Assembly: GCA_910584215.1 (NCBI GenBank) | Contig: CAJTYI010000017.1 | Span: 1-40,670, forward strand | Direction: 5' to 3' | Origin: an uncultured Roseburia sp. | GTDB lineage: Bacteria > Bacillota > Clostridia > Lachnospirales > Lachnospiraceae | Length of the DNA stretch: 40,670 nucleotides | Part shown: positions 31,316-40,442 of the stretch, piece by piece | How positions within the stretch are numbered: the stretch's first letter is position 1 | Layout of the letters: each line of letters starts with the position of its first letter | Translations under genes and position numbers: made by a program | The notes under the pieces: generated by a model | Told to the model about the DNA's origin: nothing | Database searches by the model: none | The model's input: only the letters and a program-made list of their open reading frames with translations

Positions 31316-32695
31316 CTACAGAATACGGTTCTTTTTTACTGTGTGCAAAAATTCTCTGTTTGAGCGCGTCCTCGCAAACATATTGAGAATGTTCTCCACG
31401 GCCTCGTCGGTGCGCATGCCATTGAACGCCTTGCGCATACTGTCCACCGCCTCGCGCTCCTCCGCGTCGAGCAGCAGATCCTCCCGGCGGGTTCCCGACT
31501 TGACGATGTCGATCGCAGGAAACACACGCTTCTCCGAAAGCTTGCGGTCGAGTACCAGCTCCATATTGCCGGTGCCCTTAAATTCCTCAAATACAACATC
31601 ATCCATCTTACTGCCGGTATCCACGAGCGCCGTCGCCAAAATCGTCAGACTGCCGCTCTCTCTCATATTTCTGGCTGCGCCAAAAAAACGTTTTGGCATA
31701 TGCAAAGCGGCCGGGTCAAGACCGCCGGACAAGGTGCGCCCGCTCGGCGGAACAATTAAATTGTAGGCGCGTGCAAGCCTGGTGATGGAGTCCAGCAGGA
31801 TCGTGACGTCTTTGCCGTGCTCGACAAGACGCTTGGCACGCTCAATAACCATCTCCGACACACGCTTATGGTGTTCGGGAAGTTCGTCAAATGTCGAATA
31901 GATGACTTCCACATTGTTGCCCTCGATCGCCTCACGGATATCGGTGACCTCCTCCGGGCGTTCATCAATCAGCAGAATGATCAGGTGCATACCCGGATTG
32001 TTGGCCGCCACTGATTTTGCTATCTCTTTCAATAAGGTAGTTTTTCCGGCTTTCGGCGGCGAAACGATCATGCCTCGCTGCCCCTTGCCAATGGGCGAGA
32101 CCAGATCGACGATACGCATTGCCATGCTACTGCCCGGACGCTCTAAACGGATGCGCTCGTTCGGAAAAATCGGGGTCAGATCCTCAAAATTTTTCCTGCG
32201 CTGCAATACGCTCGGATGATATCCGTTGACTGCCGTGACATACAACAACGCCGCAAACTTCTCCTGCTGCGTGCGAATGCGGGTATTACCCACGATAATA
32301 TCGCCTGTTTTCAAGCAAAACTTGCGAATCTGCGTCGGTGAAACATAGACATCATTTTCTCCCGGAAGATAATTCGCACAGCGAATAAATCCGTAACCAT
32401 CCGGCATAACTTCAAGGATACCGTTTGCCTCCATACCGCTGTCCAAATTCTCCATAGCGTCATCCGCCGTTTTTTCTCTGACCACTCTCTCCTGCCGCTC
32501 CGGCCTCTCTTCTCTCTCTGCCGGCTGCACTCTCTCCTGGGCAGCTGGTTTCGCCTCTCCTGCCACGCGCGCATCCTCTGCCAGCATCGCCTCCACAAGA
32601 TCTGCTTTCTTCAGCGTAGTAATTCCTTTTAATCCACGCGCTCTCGCCAAATCACGTAAAACTACCAAAGAAAGACTTTCATACTTTTCTCTCAT
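31316..32695 (-). CDS. rho: Transcription termination factor Rho
   Basis: Rho is a hexameric RNA-dependent ATPase that ends transcription. From ATG 32695 it has 459 residues: a Rho_N helical domain (YESLSLVVLRDLARARGLKG over its first 20), a ~60-residue Ala/Arg/Glu-rich linker, the cold-shock-type RNA-binding domain (about 85–165, GILEVMPDGYGFIR), then the ATPase with Walker A SPPKAGKTTLLKEIAKS, Walker B ILLDSITRLARAYN and the arginine-finger region. Longer readings upstream lack a ribosome binding site; TAGGAG precedes this one by ten bases. A TATAAT at 32769–32774 may be its -10. The charged linker insertion is typical of clostridial Rho and variable in length. Confidence 0.95.
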   Translation of the reverse strand: MREKYESLSLVVLRDLARARGLKGITTLKKADLVEAMLAEDARVAGEAKPAAQERVQPAEREERPERQERVVREKTADDAMENLDSGMEANGILEVMPDGYGFIRCANYLPGENDVYVSPTQIRKFCLKTGDIIVGNTRIRTQQEKFAALLYVTAVNGYHPSVLQRRKNFEDLTPIFPNERIRLERPGSSMAMRIVDLVSPIGKGQRGMIVSPPKAGKTTLLKEIAKSVAANNPGMHLIILLIDERPEEVTDIREAIEGNNVEVIYSTFDELPEHHKRVSEMVIERAKRLVEHGKDVTILLDSITRLARAYNLIVPPSGRTLSGGLDPAALHMPKRFFGAARNMRESGSLTILATALVDTGSKMDDVVFEEFKGTGNMELVLDRKLSEKRVFPAIDIVKSGTRREDLLLDAEEREAVDSMRKAFNGMRTDEAVENILNMFARTRSNREFLHTVKKNRIL

Positions 32696-32816
32696 ATTAT
32701 ATTGACTCCTATCATCTAAACTGGGATATCTGCGCCGAATTGACGAATGAATATCAGTGATAAATGTATTATACACCCTATTCATCAAAATAGGAAGTCC
32801 CAATTTTTATCCCGGC

Positions 32817-35800
32817 CTATTTCACCCGCACCTGAAGCTGTACTTTCTTTTTGCCCGCATTGACGGTGATTTTTGTTGTGCCCTTCTTCAATGCCTTGAC
32901 TTTTCCTTTGGACGATACGCTCACGATCTCTCGATTTTTTACGGTGTATGAGAGCTTGTCATTTGCCGTAACAGGTGTGCGGACCGCCTTAATCTGATAC
33001 GTTTTTCCTTTTTTCAGCGCGATCTTTTTCTTTGCTACTGCAAGTTTTTTTGTCTTTACCTGTCCTTTGATGACCCGTATCTTACAGGAAGCTTTCGCGC
33101 CGCTCTTTGTGGTGACTGTTATAACGGTATTCCCTGCCTTTTTGGCTGTAATCTTTCCTTTCCTGCTGACGGAAGCAACCGATGGCTTTAAAGACTCCCA
33201 GGAAATAATCTTATCCCCTGCCGGATATACGGAGACGACCTCAATCGCTGTTGTTTTTTGGCCTTTTTGCATCGGGGCGGATGCGGCGTTTAGCACAACC
33301 TCCGACACCGTAATGGTGCAGCTTGCCGAAAGGCTGCCGGCTTTTGCGGTAATCACCGCAGTACCTTTTTTTACTGCCCGCACTTTACCGTCATCAAAAA
33401 CCTGCACAACCGACGTATCCGAAGATTCAAAAGCCACAGACCGATCGGCCCCCTCCGGCGCGCTGACGTCTACCGAAAGATACGCGGTCTTACCTTTGGG
33501 CACCGTCACCGAAGTCTGTGAAAATGCCACCGACGTCACATCCTTATGCTGCGAATTATCTTGGTTTTCCGAATTGTCCGTTCCTCCTGGATTTTGCGTG
33601 TTCCCCGGATTCTCTGTACTTCCCGGATTTTGCGTGTCCCCTGGGTTCTCTGTACTTCCCGGATTTTGTGTGTTCCCTGGATTCTCTGTACTTCCCGGAT
33701 TTTGCGTGTCCCCTGGGTTCTCTGTACTTCCCGGATTTTGCGTGTTTCCTGGGGTTTCTGTCGCGTCTGGTTTTTGCGGCTTTTGTGCCTGAAACGTCTC
33801 AAAATCCGTCACTTTGTTTTCACCCGAAACCACAACGCCGCCGCCCACGCCAAGCCCGTACACCTGTACTACATTTAGAATGTCATATTGTAACATCTCC
33901 GCCGGCACAAGAGCTGTCGCTCTGCCGTTTTCTACCACAGAAACGCCGATATGCTTTCCGTTTACAATAAATTCTACATTTCTCGTACTGGTGTTTGTCA
34001 CGTCCGTAGTAATGGACACACTGCCGTCCGGCTGTTCTTGGATATCTTCCTGCTTCAGCGCGATCCCGTACGATGCGGGAACTCCCAATGAGCCTGCCAG
34101 TGTTTCTATGGATGTAAACTTTTTATCCAGCCAGTCCAGACGATTGATCAGATATGTTCGCAGTTCTTCCACCTGTCTGGTAAACTCTTTTTCCTCGCTC
34201 TGCCCATACCACTTGGCCGCGTTGGCATTTGCCGACTCCAAGAGCAATGCTTTGGCCTCATCAATCTTTCCTCCGTCTGATACGATGCTTCCCATCTCAT
34301 CCCGCATCCTGGTATACCATTCATAAGCCCTGACGGCGAAATACGGATCTTTGATAATTGATTTGTTCCATTGGTATGCCTGCGCCCTGTCGTGGAAATA
34401 GATCGTCTGCCATATATCATATTTTCCAGAATCATGCTTCCTGCCTACAAGGCTGTTCGATGACCAGTCCATATCCCAGATCGGCCCCATATAGGCAGGA
34501 CCGTCAATATCCTTATAAAAAAAGGTGCTTTTTTTCATGGCGTCCTGATTCATAAAAAACTCGCTGACAAGCCAATACTGCACGATCGAGTCCATATCAA
34601 ACAGCTCGCTGTAATGAACTGTTTTTTGGTCATACGCTGCCGTAAAATCCGGCGCATCGATCGCCGTCTCAAAAGCCTGCATATAGTCCTTGACATACTG
34701 CATTGCCGTCTCGTTTGTGGAGATAAATTCAGGGCTCTTAAACTGAAGCGGCTGTCCCTTGCCGGTCTTAAATTTGGAGATCTCATCATAGTACGAGTCC
34801 AGTTCCATCAAAAATCCCCCGGTAAAATCCGGCATTTCAATATAATCTGCTATCTGGTATTGCACACCCTTGTATGAAAAACGCTTAGCGGTCAGCCAGG
34901 TCATATCCGTTTCCGCCAAATACGTCTCAATCGCATCCTGATCGTCTTTGGTCAATCCCTGTTCTTTTTTGCAGACTGCCTTCGCCACGTCGCCCGCATA
35001 ATCCTCCCAGTCATGGATATCAACTCGGTCTCCCGCAACCCGCACCTGCTCACAGAACTGATAGGTTCCCTGGTATTCTCCATTTAAAATCAAATCTACG
35101 GCCACCGACTGCATATAGGCCATCCCCATAGCGCCCGCAAAATCATAGGAAAGCATATTTCTCATATGGGTTTCATCCAAATAATTCGCTAAAAGCACCC
35201 AGTGCTTGTTTTTTCCAAAACCAAAGATATCCGTCTTGGCATCTAATTTAATCTTATACGGCTTCTTAGGCTTTTTCCATGTCGTATTACCCCGACCGCG
35301 AATCTGAATGCCGCCGTCATAGAGCGTAGTGTTCCCCGCATTGTAGTGCGCATTGCCCTGGATTCTGCACTCGCCGCTTATGTAGTCTTCCTTACTGGTA
35401 ATCGCCTGGCCATCCTGCGTATCGATATAGACAACCGGCAGTTTGCTGACATACATGCTGGCCTGGTAAGTACCGCTGTAAGTACCGGACGCCGTCGCAG
35501 TTACCGTCAGCATCTTCTCCAAATCCCCGCTCTGCGGCGTATAAGTCTCTCCCGTCGCTCTCTGCACGCCGTCCACGCTCCACACAAATGTGCAGGCCAT
35601 ATCATCCGGCGCGCCTGACAGGCTGACGGTAAGAGGCGTACCAGGCGTTGCATACTCCTCATTGATTTGCAGCAAAATCTCTGTCTGCTCTGTGGCCGGC
35701 CCGTCGGCCTCCCCGGTCTCCTGTGCCCGCACGGTCAGCGCACGGTAAAGCCCACCCGACTGGCCGCCAGCTGAAGCCGTAAAGACTATAAAAGCGCAGA

Positions 35801-35837
35801 GCGCTGCCGCCCATTTTTTTATCTTATTTCTCCTCAT
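32817..35837 (-). CDS. Secreted CotH-kinase protein with Ig-like (Big2) repeats
   Basis: A 1006-residue exported protein. Residues 1–~36 form a signal peptide (RRNKIKKWAAALCAFIVFTA). An Ig-like strand region (about 50–140) is followed by a CotH kinase domain (about 145–560) with IRGRGNTTWKKPKKPYKIKL-type start, HWVLLANYLDETHMRNML and the catalytic-region WDMDWSSNS. CotH proteins are atypical protein kinases, best known from spore coats. A Pro/Asn/Gly/Thr linker of repeated NPGxTQNPGSTE units (12 aa) leads to about three Big2-type domains ending at the C-terminus (VSVSSKGKVKALKKGTTKIT). No sortase motif is seen. The ATG at 35837 follows GAGGAGGAC. It probably acts at the cell surface, phosphorylating or coating an unknown target. 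Confidence 0.9.
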   Translation of the reverse strand: MRRNKIKKWAAALCAFIVFTASAGGQSGGLYRALTVRAQETGEADGPATEQTEILLQINEEYATPGTPLTVSLSGAPDDMACTFVWSVDGVQRATGETYTPQSGDLEKMLTVTATASGTYSGTYQASMYVSKLPVVYIDTQDGQAITSKEDYISGECRIQGNAHYNAGNTTLYDGGIQIRGRGNTTWKKPKKPYKIKLDAKTDIFGFGKNKHWVLLANYLDETHMRNMLSYDFAGAMGMAYMQSVAVDLILNGEYQGTYQFCEQVRVAGDRVDIHDWEDYAGDVAKAVCKKEQGLTKDDQDAIETYLAETDMTWLTAKRFSYKGVQYQIADYIEMPDFTGGFLMELDSYYDEISKFKTGKGQPLQFKSPEFISTNETAMQYVKDYMQAFETAIDAPDFTAAYDQKTVHYSELFDMDSIVQYWLVSEFFMNQDAMKKSTFFYKDIDGPAYMGPIWDMDWSSNSLVGRKHDSGKYDIWQTIYFHDRAQAYQWNKSIIKDPYFAVRAYEWYTRMRDEMGSIVSDGGKIDEAKALLLESANANAAKWYGQSEEKEFTRQVEELRTYLINRLDWLDKKFTSIETLAGSLGVPASYGIALKQEDIQEQPDGSVSITTDVTNTSTRNVEFIVNGKHIGVSVVENGRATALVPAEMLQYDILNVVQVYGLGVGGGVVVSGENKVTDFETFQAQKPQKPDATETPGNTQNPGSTENPGDTQNPGSTENPGNTQNPGSTENPGDTQNPGSTENPGNTQNPGGTDNSENQDNSQHKDVTSVAFSQTSVTVPKGKTAYLSVDVSAPEGADRSVAFESSDTSVVQVFDDGKVRAVKKGTAVITAKAGSLSASCTITVSEVVLNAASAPMQKGQKTTAIEVVSVYPAGDKIISWESLKPSVASVSRKGKITAKKAGNTVITVTTKSGAKASCKIRVIKGQVKTKKLAVAKKKIALKKGKTYQIKAVRTPVTANDKLSYTVKNREIVSVSSKGKVKALKKGTTKITVNAGKKKVQLQVRVK
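33585..33760 (-). repeat. 36-nt coding repeat in the CotH protein
   Basis: About five tandem 36-base units (72-base higher-order alternation) encode NPG-N/D-TQNPGSTE. Units differ only by a few bases (for example GTGTTCCC and GTGTCCCC), pointing to recent duplication. Confidence 0.9.
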
Positions 35838-35908
35838 TCCAGTCCTCCTCGTCACACGATTTCCGTTTGTACACTTTTGTAACCTTGGTGCGCATTTGTA
35901 TTAGTGCA

Positions 35909-35937
35909 ATTATACCATTGAATACCCGTGCTTTCAA
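35909..35937 (-). promoter_or_regulatory. Promoter of the CotH gene
   Basis: On the minus strand TTGAAA (35932–35937), 17 bases, then TATAAT (35909–35914); start near 35902, about 65 bases before the ATG. Confidence 0.8.
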
Positions 35938-35962
35938 TTTATATTTCCTCTAAAGCCGTATA

Positions 35963-35991
35963 TTGTATTTCTTTTTCCTGCATGATATAAT
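35963..35991 (+). promoter_or_regulatory. Promoter of the malic enzyme operon
   Basis: TTGTAT (35963–35968), 17 bases, TATAAT (35986–35991), about 40 bases before the start codon. It lies back to back with the CotH promoter. Confidence 0.75.
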
Positions 35992-36030
35992 GACTGCATT
36001 GTATGCTAATATTATCAAGGAGACACAGCA

Positions 36031-37200
36031 ATGGATAACCAAAACCTTACCAATGCCGAGAAAGCACTGTTGTTACACGAACAGTGGAGAGGCAAATTAG
36101 AGACCACCGCAAAATCTAAAGTCAGCTCCCGCGAAGACTTGGCGCTTGCCTACACGCCGGGCGTCGCAGAGCCCTGCAAAGTCATCGCGCAGGATAAAGA
36201 CGCCGCGTACCGATACACGACAAAAGCCAACACGATCGCCGTGATTTCCGACGGCAGCGCTGTCCTTGGGCTCGGCAATATCGGCGCCTATGCCGCAATG
36301 CCGGTCATGGAGGGAAAATGCGTGCTTTTCAAAGAATTTGGCGATGTAAATGCCGTCCCCATCTGTCTGGACACACAGGATACAGAGGAGATCATTAGCA
36401 CGATCAAAAATATCGCTCCCGCCTACGGCGGCATCAATCTGGAGGATATTTCCGCCCCGCGCTGTTTCGAGATCGAGGAACGTCTGAAACAAATGCTGGA
36501 TATTCCCGTATTTCATGACGACCAGCACGGCACGGCCATCGTCGTGCTCGCCGGTATTATCAACGGGCTGCGCCTGACCGGCAAAGACAAACAATCTTGT
36601 AAAGTCGTCGTAAACGGCGCCGGTTCCGCCGGTATTGCCATCACGAAGCTGCTTTTGACCTACGGCTTTTCTGACGTGACGATGTGCGACAGGGAAGGCA
36701 TCATCGGCAAAGACTATCCCAATCTCAATTGGATGCAGCAAAAGATGACAGAAGTTACCAATCGCTCCAACGCCAAAGGCACACTGGCCGACGCGCTAAA
36801 AGGCGCAGATATCTTTGTGGGCGTATCTGCTCCCAACATTGTGACCCCGGAGATGGTCGCGTCCATGAACAAAGATTCTATTCTCTTTGCCATGGCCAAC
36901 CCTGTCCCCGAAATCATGCCGGATGTGGCGAAGGCCGCCGGCGCAAGAGTAGTCGGCACAGGCCGCAGCGATTTTCCCAATCAGGTCAACAATGTCATCG
37001 CCTTTCCGGGCATATTTAAGGGTGCCTTGGAATGTCGCGCCACACAGATTACGGAGGAGATGAAACTGGCTGCCGCCGATGCCCTGGCTTATCTCGTGAC
37101 GGACGAACAGCTGGCCGACGATTTTATCATGCCGGAAGCATTTGACCCGCGCGTCGCAAAAGTGGTAAGTGAAGCCGTAAAGTCACATCATCATGCATAA
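36031..37200 (+). CDS. NAD(P)-dependent malic enzyme
   Basis: Malic enzyme decarboxylates malate to pyruvate with reduction of NAD(P). A 389-residue protein of the short bacterial type: LALAYTPGVAEPCK, VISDGSAVLGLGNIG, FHDDQHGTAIVVLAG (metal and substrate residues), the Rossmann VNGAGSAGIAITKLL and FAMANPVPEIMPD. The start follows AAGGAGACACAG. It is the first gene of a plus-strand unit and overlaps the next gene by 8 bases. Cofactor choice between NAD and NADP is not evident. Confidence 0.96.
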   Translation: MDNQNLTNAEKALLLHEQWRGKLETTAKSKVSSREDLALAYTPGVAEPCKVIAQDKDAAYRYTTKANTIAVISDGSAVLGLGNIGAYAAMPVMEGKCVLFKEFGDVNAVPICLDTQDTEEIISTIKNIAPAYGGINLEDISAPRCFEIEERLKQMLDIPVFHDDQHGTAIVVLAGIINGLRLTGKDKQSCKVVVNGAGSAGIAITKLLLTYGFSDVTMCDREGIIGKDYPNLNWMQQKMTEVTNRSNAKGTLADALKGADIFVGVSAPNIVTPEMVASMNKDSILFAMANPVPEIMPDVAKAAGARVVGTGRSDFPNQVNNVIAFPGIFKGALECRATQITEEMKLAAADALAYLVTDEQLADDFIMPEAFDPRVAKVVSEAVKSHHHA

Positions 37201-38134
37201 AAACGCGCAGTTTTGGGGAGACAAACGCTATTACTCTTTGGATTATTACTTAAAAGAAACGTTCGGAGAAAAGGTCTACCGCCTGTCATTAAACGGCGGT
37301 ATGACCTGTCCGAACCGGGACGGCAGCCTCAATACGGGAGGCTGCATTTTTTGCAGTGCCGGAGGCTCCGGCGATTTCGCGTCCTCACCCCTTTTGCCCA
37401 TCCCCGAACAGATCAGATGTGCCAAAGAGCGGATCGCCAAAAAAACCGGATGCCAAAAGTTTATCGCCTATTTTCAGGCGTATACCAACACCTATGCCCC
37501 GACAGAGTACTTGCGCCGAATTTTTGGGGAAGCCCTTGCCGCTCCCGAAATCGTTGCCCTCTCCGTCGCGACGCGCTGTGACTGCCTGCCGCCGGAGGTA
37601 TTGGCACTGCTTTCTGAGCTTAATCAGGTGAAGCCGGTTTGGGTCGAGCTTGGCCTGCAAACCGCCAACGATAACATCAGAGATACCCTCCACAGCGGGT
37701 TTTCGTTTGCACAGTACGAAGCCGCCGTCACAAAGCTGCGCGAGCGGAAGATTAAAATAGTCACCCATCTCATCATTGGGCTGCCGGGAGAATCAAAGTC
37801 CGACACGACGGCTTCTGTGCTTCGCACGATATCCCTGCCCTGTGACGGCGTCAAATTGCAGCTGCTGCATATATTAAAGGGAACAAGACTCGGCGCTTTA
37901 TACGAGGCGGCGCCGTTCTCCGTCTATACGCTGGAGGAATACTGCGATTATGTTGCGGAGCTGATTCGCCTATTGCCACCCGATCTTGTGATTCACCGAC
38001 TGACGGGCGACGGGCCGAAAAATCTTCTTTTGGCGCCCCTTTGGAGTACTGACAAAAAGCGTGTGTTAAATACCATTCAAAAAAATCTACGGGAAAAAAA
38101 TATCTTTCAGGGGTGTGCCTATCCCCTGCAATAA
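37193..38134 (+). CDS. YtqA-type radical SAM protein (TIGR01212 family)
   Basis: A 313-residue radical SAM protein. The cluster motif is the family's long variant C-x14-C-x2-C: CPNRDGSLNTGGCIFCSAGG, followed by FIAYFQAYTNTYAP, a strongly conserved family stretch, and VWVELGLQT and THLIIGLPGES. The substrate is unestablished; relatives are annotated as radical SAM proteins acting near tRNA modification or sulfur transfer. Its ATG (37193) overlaps the malic enzyme stop, indicating coupling; no clear ribosome binding site is seen. Confidence 0.93.
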   Translation: MHKNAQFWGDKRYYSLDYYLKETFGEKVYRLSLNGGMTCPNRDGSLNTGGCIFCSAGGSGDFASSPLLPIPEQIRCAKERIAKKTGCQKFIAYFQAYTNTYAPTEYLRRIFGEALAAPEIVALSVATRCDCLPPEVLALLSELNQVKPVWVELGLQTANDNIRDTLHSGFSFAQYEAAVTKLRERKIKIVTHLIIGLPGESKSDTTASVLRTISLPCDGVKLQLLHILKGTRLGALYEAAPFSVYTLEEYCDYVAELIRLLPPDLVIHRLTGDGPKNLLLAPLWSTDKKRVLNTIQKNLREKNIFQGCAYPLQ

Positions 38135-38163
38135 CAATTTTATATGACGGAGGTAAGCTGACT

Positions 38164-38679
38164 ATGGCAAAACCTTTTACCATCTATAAACTGACGATTT
38201 TAAATATGTTGGACAAAGTGGATTTTTCTCTGACCAACACACAGATCTGCAATTTTTTTCTGCAGCAGGAATATACCGGATATTTTCAGGCCCAGCAAGC
38301 GATCGCCGAGCTGGTGGATGCAAAACTGGTGTTGACCGAGTCCACACACAATAACACGCTCTACTCTTTAACTGCCGCCGGGAAAGAGACTTTAGACCTA
38401 TTTCGCGACAAAATCACGGACGGCATCGACCGGGATATCACCGCCTATCTGGAGACAAATCAGATGCGGCTTAGAAACGACAATGCATTTTTGGCCGACT
38501 ACGACCGCACGCCGGACAAAGACTATGCCGTGCGCTGTCGTTTTCAGGTGCGGGGGAAAAATCTGATCGATCTGACACTCACCGTACCCGATAAAAAGCG
38601 GGCAGATACCATCTGTGAAAACTGGAAAAAACAGAGTGAAACTGTATATACCTATTTGATGGATATCTTAATTCAGTAA
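38164..38679 (+). CDS. DUF4364 family protein
   Basis: A 171-residue protein of the clostridial DUF4364 family. The first ~80 residues form a winged-helix-like fold (LTILNMLDKVDFSLTNTQI, then LVDAKLVLTES and YSLTAAGKETL, as in DUF4364), so it may bind DNA. The rest is a helix plus a beta-rich C-terminus (RNDNAFLADYDRTPDKDYAV, VRGKNLIDLTLTVP). ATG 38164 follows GGAGGTAAG. It is 29 bases after the radical SAM gene. Function unknown. Confidence 0.85.
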   Translation: MAKPFTIYKLTILNMLDKVDFSLTNTQICNFFLQQEYTGYFQAQQAIAELVDAKLVLTESTHNNTLYSLTAAGKETLDLFRDKITDGIDRDITAYLETNQMRLRNDNAFLADYDRTPDKDYAVRCRFQVRGKNLIDLTLTVPDKKRADTICENWKKQSETVYTYLMDILIQ

Positions 38680-38688
38680 AAGCTGCGC

Positions 38689-38766
38689 ATGTCTTGCCTG
38701 CACTGCTCCAACAAGCCACATTGCCCGACTGTACACCGCACAGACTGTGAGAAAGGAATGTTTTGA
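38689..38766 (+). CDS. Possible 25-aa Cys-rich peptide
   Basis: An in-frame ATG at 38689 lies ten bases after the DUF4364 stop and opens a 25-codon frame ending at TGA 38764–38766, just before the flavin reductase ATG. The product has four Cys (positions 3, 6, 12, 20) as C-x2-C-x5-C-x7-C plus two His, a density unlikely by chance in an intergenic gap and suggestive of metal binding. There is no ribosome binding site, so translation could only be by coupling. Speculative. Confidence 0.3.
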   Translation: MSCLHCSNKPHCPTVHRTDCEKGMF

Positions 38767-38768
38767 TT

Positions 38769-39392
38769 ATGGGGAAACAGGAATTTAAACCTGGAAATAT
38801 GCTCTATCCGCTGCCGGCTGTGATGATCAGCTGCCAACTGATGGGCGACACCTTTGAAGGCGCCAAACCCGAACTGCTGGGAAAACCAAATATTATAACG
38901 GCTGCCTGGGCCGGCACGGTATGTACCAATCCCCCCATGCTCTCCGTCTCGCTGCGCCCCTCGCGCTATTCCTACCATATCATCGAAGCGTCGGGTGAAT
39001 TTGTAGTCAACCTCACCACAAAAAAGCTCGCCCGCGCCACCGACTACTGCGGCGTGCGCTCCGGCAGAGAACACGATAAATTTGCAGAGCTGGGACTCAC
39101 GCCCTTACCCTCCAAACACATCAAGGCCCCCGGCATCGCCGAGAGCCCTGTCAATATTGAATGTAGAGTAAACCGGATACTGCCGCTTGGCAGCCATTCT
39201 ATGTTTCTCGCCGACGTGGCAGGCGTCACGGTCGACGAACGGTATCTGCGCGAAAACGGTAAATTTGACCTTGGCGCCGCCGGGCTTCTCGCCTACTCCC
39301 ACGGAGAATACTTTCTCCTTGGAGAAAAACTGGGCACATTCGGCTACAGTGTAGCAAAAAGGAAACATCCGAAGCGCAAAAACCAATCCTGA
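38769..39392 (+). CDS. Flavin reductase family / FMN-binding protein
   Basis: A 207-residue flavin reductase-like (FMN-binding split barrel) protein: FKPGNMLYPLPAVMIS, the family's N-terminal signature, then ITAAWAGTVCTNPPMLSVSLRPSRYSYHII over about residues 42–70, FVVNLTTKKLARATDYCG and SRHxxKxxE-like features later (here SGREHDKFAELGL). These proteins bind FMN and reduce flavin or act as electron carriers; partner unknown. ATG 38769 is chosen on homology; TTG 38763 is nearer AAAGGA. It ends the plus unit and converges with a minus gene 6 bases away. Confidence 0.92.
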   Translation: MGKQEFKPGNMLYPLPAVMISCQLMGDTFEGAKPELLGKPNIITAAWAGTVCTNPPMLSVSLRPSRYSYHIIEASGEFVVNLTTKKLARATDYCGVRSGREHDKFAELGLTPLPSKHIKAPGIAESPVNIECRVNRILPLGSHSMFLADVAGVTVDERYLRENGKFDLGAAGLLAYSHGEYFLLGEKLGTFGYSVAKRKHPKRKNQS

Positions 39393-39398
39393 TTCGTA

Positions 39399-39704
39399 TC
39401 ATTGGAAAATGCCAAGTCCCTGAATCCATGTATCAAACTGCTGCACCCTTCCGGTGACTTGATCAACGGCATCTGACAAATCTTCCACGCTGTTCATCAA
39501 ATCCTGCGTCGTGCCAACCGTATCGTTGATGGCTTCCACATCAATCTGCTCAATTTTTACCATGGCCTCCTCCAAAGAGGATGCCATCTGTCCCACATAA
39601 CTTCGCAGCGTCAAAACAATGCCAAGCACAATCACCACAAAAAGCGCTAACAAACCTGCGATAATTTTTTGGAACAACAACTGTTTTTTTAACAATTCTT
39701 CCAT
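39399..39704 (-). CDS. Small membrane-anchored helical protein
   Basis: A 101-residue protein with a basic cytoplasmic N-terminus, one transmembrane helix (about 12–33, FQKIIAGLLALFVVIVLGIV) and a ~65-residue outside region of heptad-like repeats rich in Asp, Val, Leu, Thr and Gln, likely a coiled coil. GGAG lies 11 bases before the ATG. It resembles the signalling-coil of chemoreceptor or DUF948-type proteins in pattern only. Function unknown. Confidence 0.7.
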   Translation of the reverse strand: MEELLKKQLLFQKIIAGLLALFVVIVLGIVLTLRSYVGQMASSLEEAMVKIEQIDVEAINDTVGTTQDLMNSVEDLSDAVDQVTGRVQQFDTWIQGLGIFQ

Positions 39705-39833
39705 AAATGTCTAATCTCCGTTTCTGATCAAATAATGATATGTAACCATTCTATAACATATCACAGATTTTCTCAAGTAACATTTTATGGATGCATAAAA
39801 ACAGGAGCTTGCAGAAAGCGCTGCGGGAATTGA

Positions 39834-40061
39834 GCCTTTTTTATATGCTGTCCCCCACACCACCATAACGTCTAAAACAGGTTTCAGGCAATACCCCGTT
39901 TCCGTTAAAGTATATTCTACCCGTGGCGGCACTTCCAGATATAGTTTCCGGGTAAGTAACCCGCCGTCTTCCAGTGAGCATAAAGAAAATCGAAAATGCT
40001 GACACTGTTGTAGAGTCGGTCTAAGAGTTGGGTTGATTTGCCCAATAATCGCGCGTTGCAA
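39834..40061 (-). pseudogene. HxlR-family regulator remnant
   Basis: The minus-strand frame reads LQRAII, then LLTRKLYLEVPPRVEYTLTE and LKPVLDVMVVWG, clearly the second half of an HxlR-type winged-helix regulator. The first ~45 residues of the family (the CPVEATLDVIGGKWK part) are missing, and ~20 residues between the matches (after LQRAIIG) do not fit the family's TLTQQLRELE helix, so it looks frameshifted and truncated. Downstream of WG the frame continues with unrelated sequence. It adjoins an IS256-type transposase, which may have caused the damage. Confidence 0.75.
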
Positions 40062-40442
40062 ATAATCCCCATTTTTATATGAAAATTTAAATATCAGCTT
40101 AGCCTAGTCAAACATAAGTTAAGTCTTTCCTAGTTTCACTTTCTGTAACGCCTGTAAAATCTGTAAAATCATTACTATCAGAATGATTATAGAATCAGGA
40201 ACTTAATATTCGTTATACTAGTATTTCCATTACCTGTTGATATTTATTTTTATAATACTCTTTACTTTGAGCAGATAATTTACGGAGAGACTATGAAGAA
40301 AAGTCTGTAAATAGGATCTTCTATGATAATGATAGGCGAAGGGCTTGAGTAAAATCAGCTTTTCGCCCTTGTCTTATATATAACAGCTACAAAATTGTAT
40401 GTCAAGAGCGGGCGGAAAATCCGCCCGTTTTCAAATCTTTGC
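40062..40442. other. AT-rich gap holding the end of the insertion sequence
   Basis: No gene is seen. The IS256-type element probably ends in here; the terminal inverted repeat cannot be fixed because the other end is outside the window. A segment at about 40284–40320, ending ACTATGAAGAAAAGTCTGT, could be its terminal region. An inverted repeat AAGGGC (40339–40344)/GCCCTT (40365–40370) is also present. Confidence 0.5.
40409..40434 (+). terminator. Hairpin beside the transposase stop
   Basis: CGGGCGG (40409–40415) pairs with CCGCCCG (40421–40427), followed by TTTTC, 9 bases from the transposase stop; it would terminate plus-strand transcription entering the element. Confidence 0.65.

Noticed and set aside
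33585..33760. Non-coding tandem repeat or CRISPR
   Set aside because: The 36-base period is in frame and encodes a regular Pro/Gly/Asn/Thr linker inside the CotH gene.
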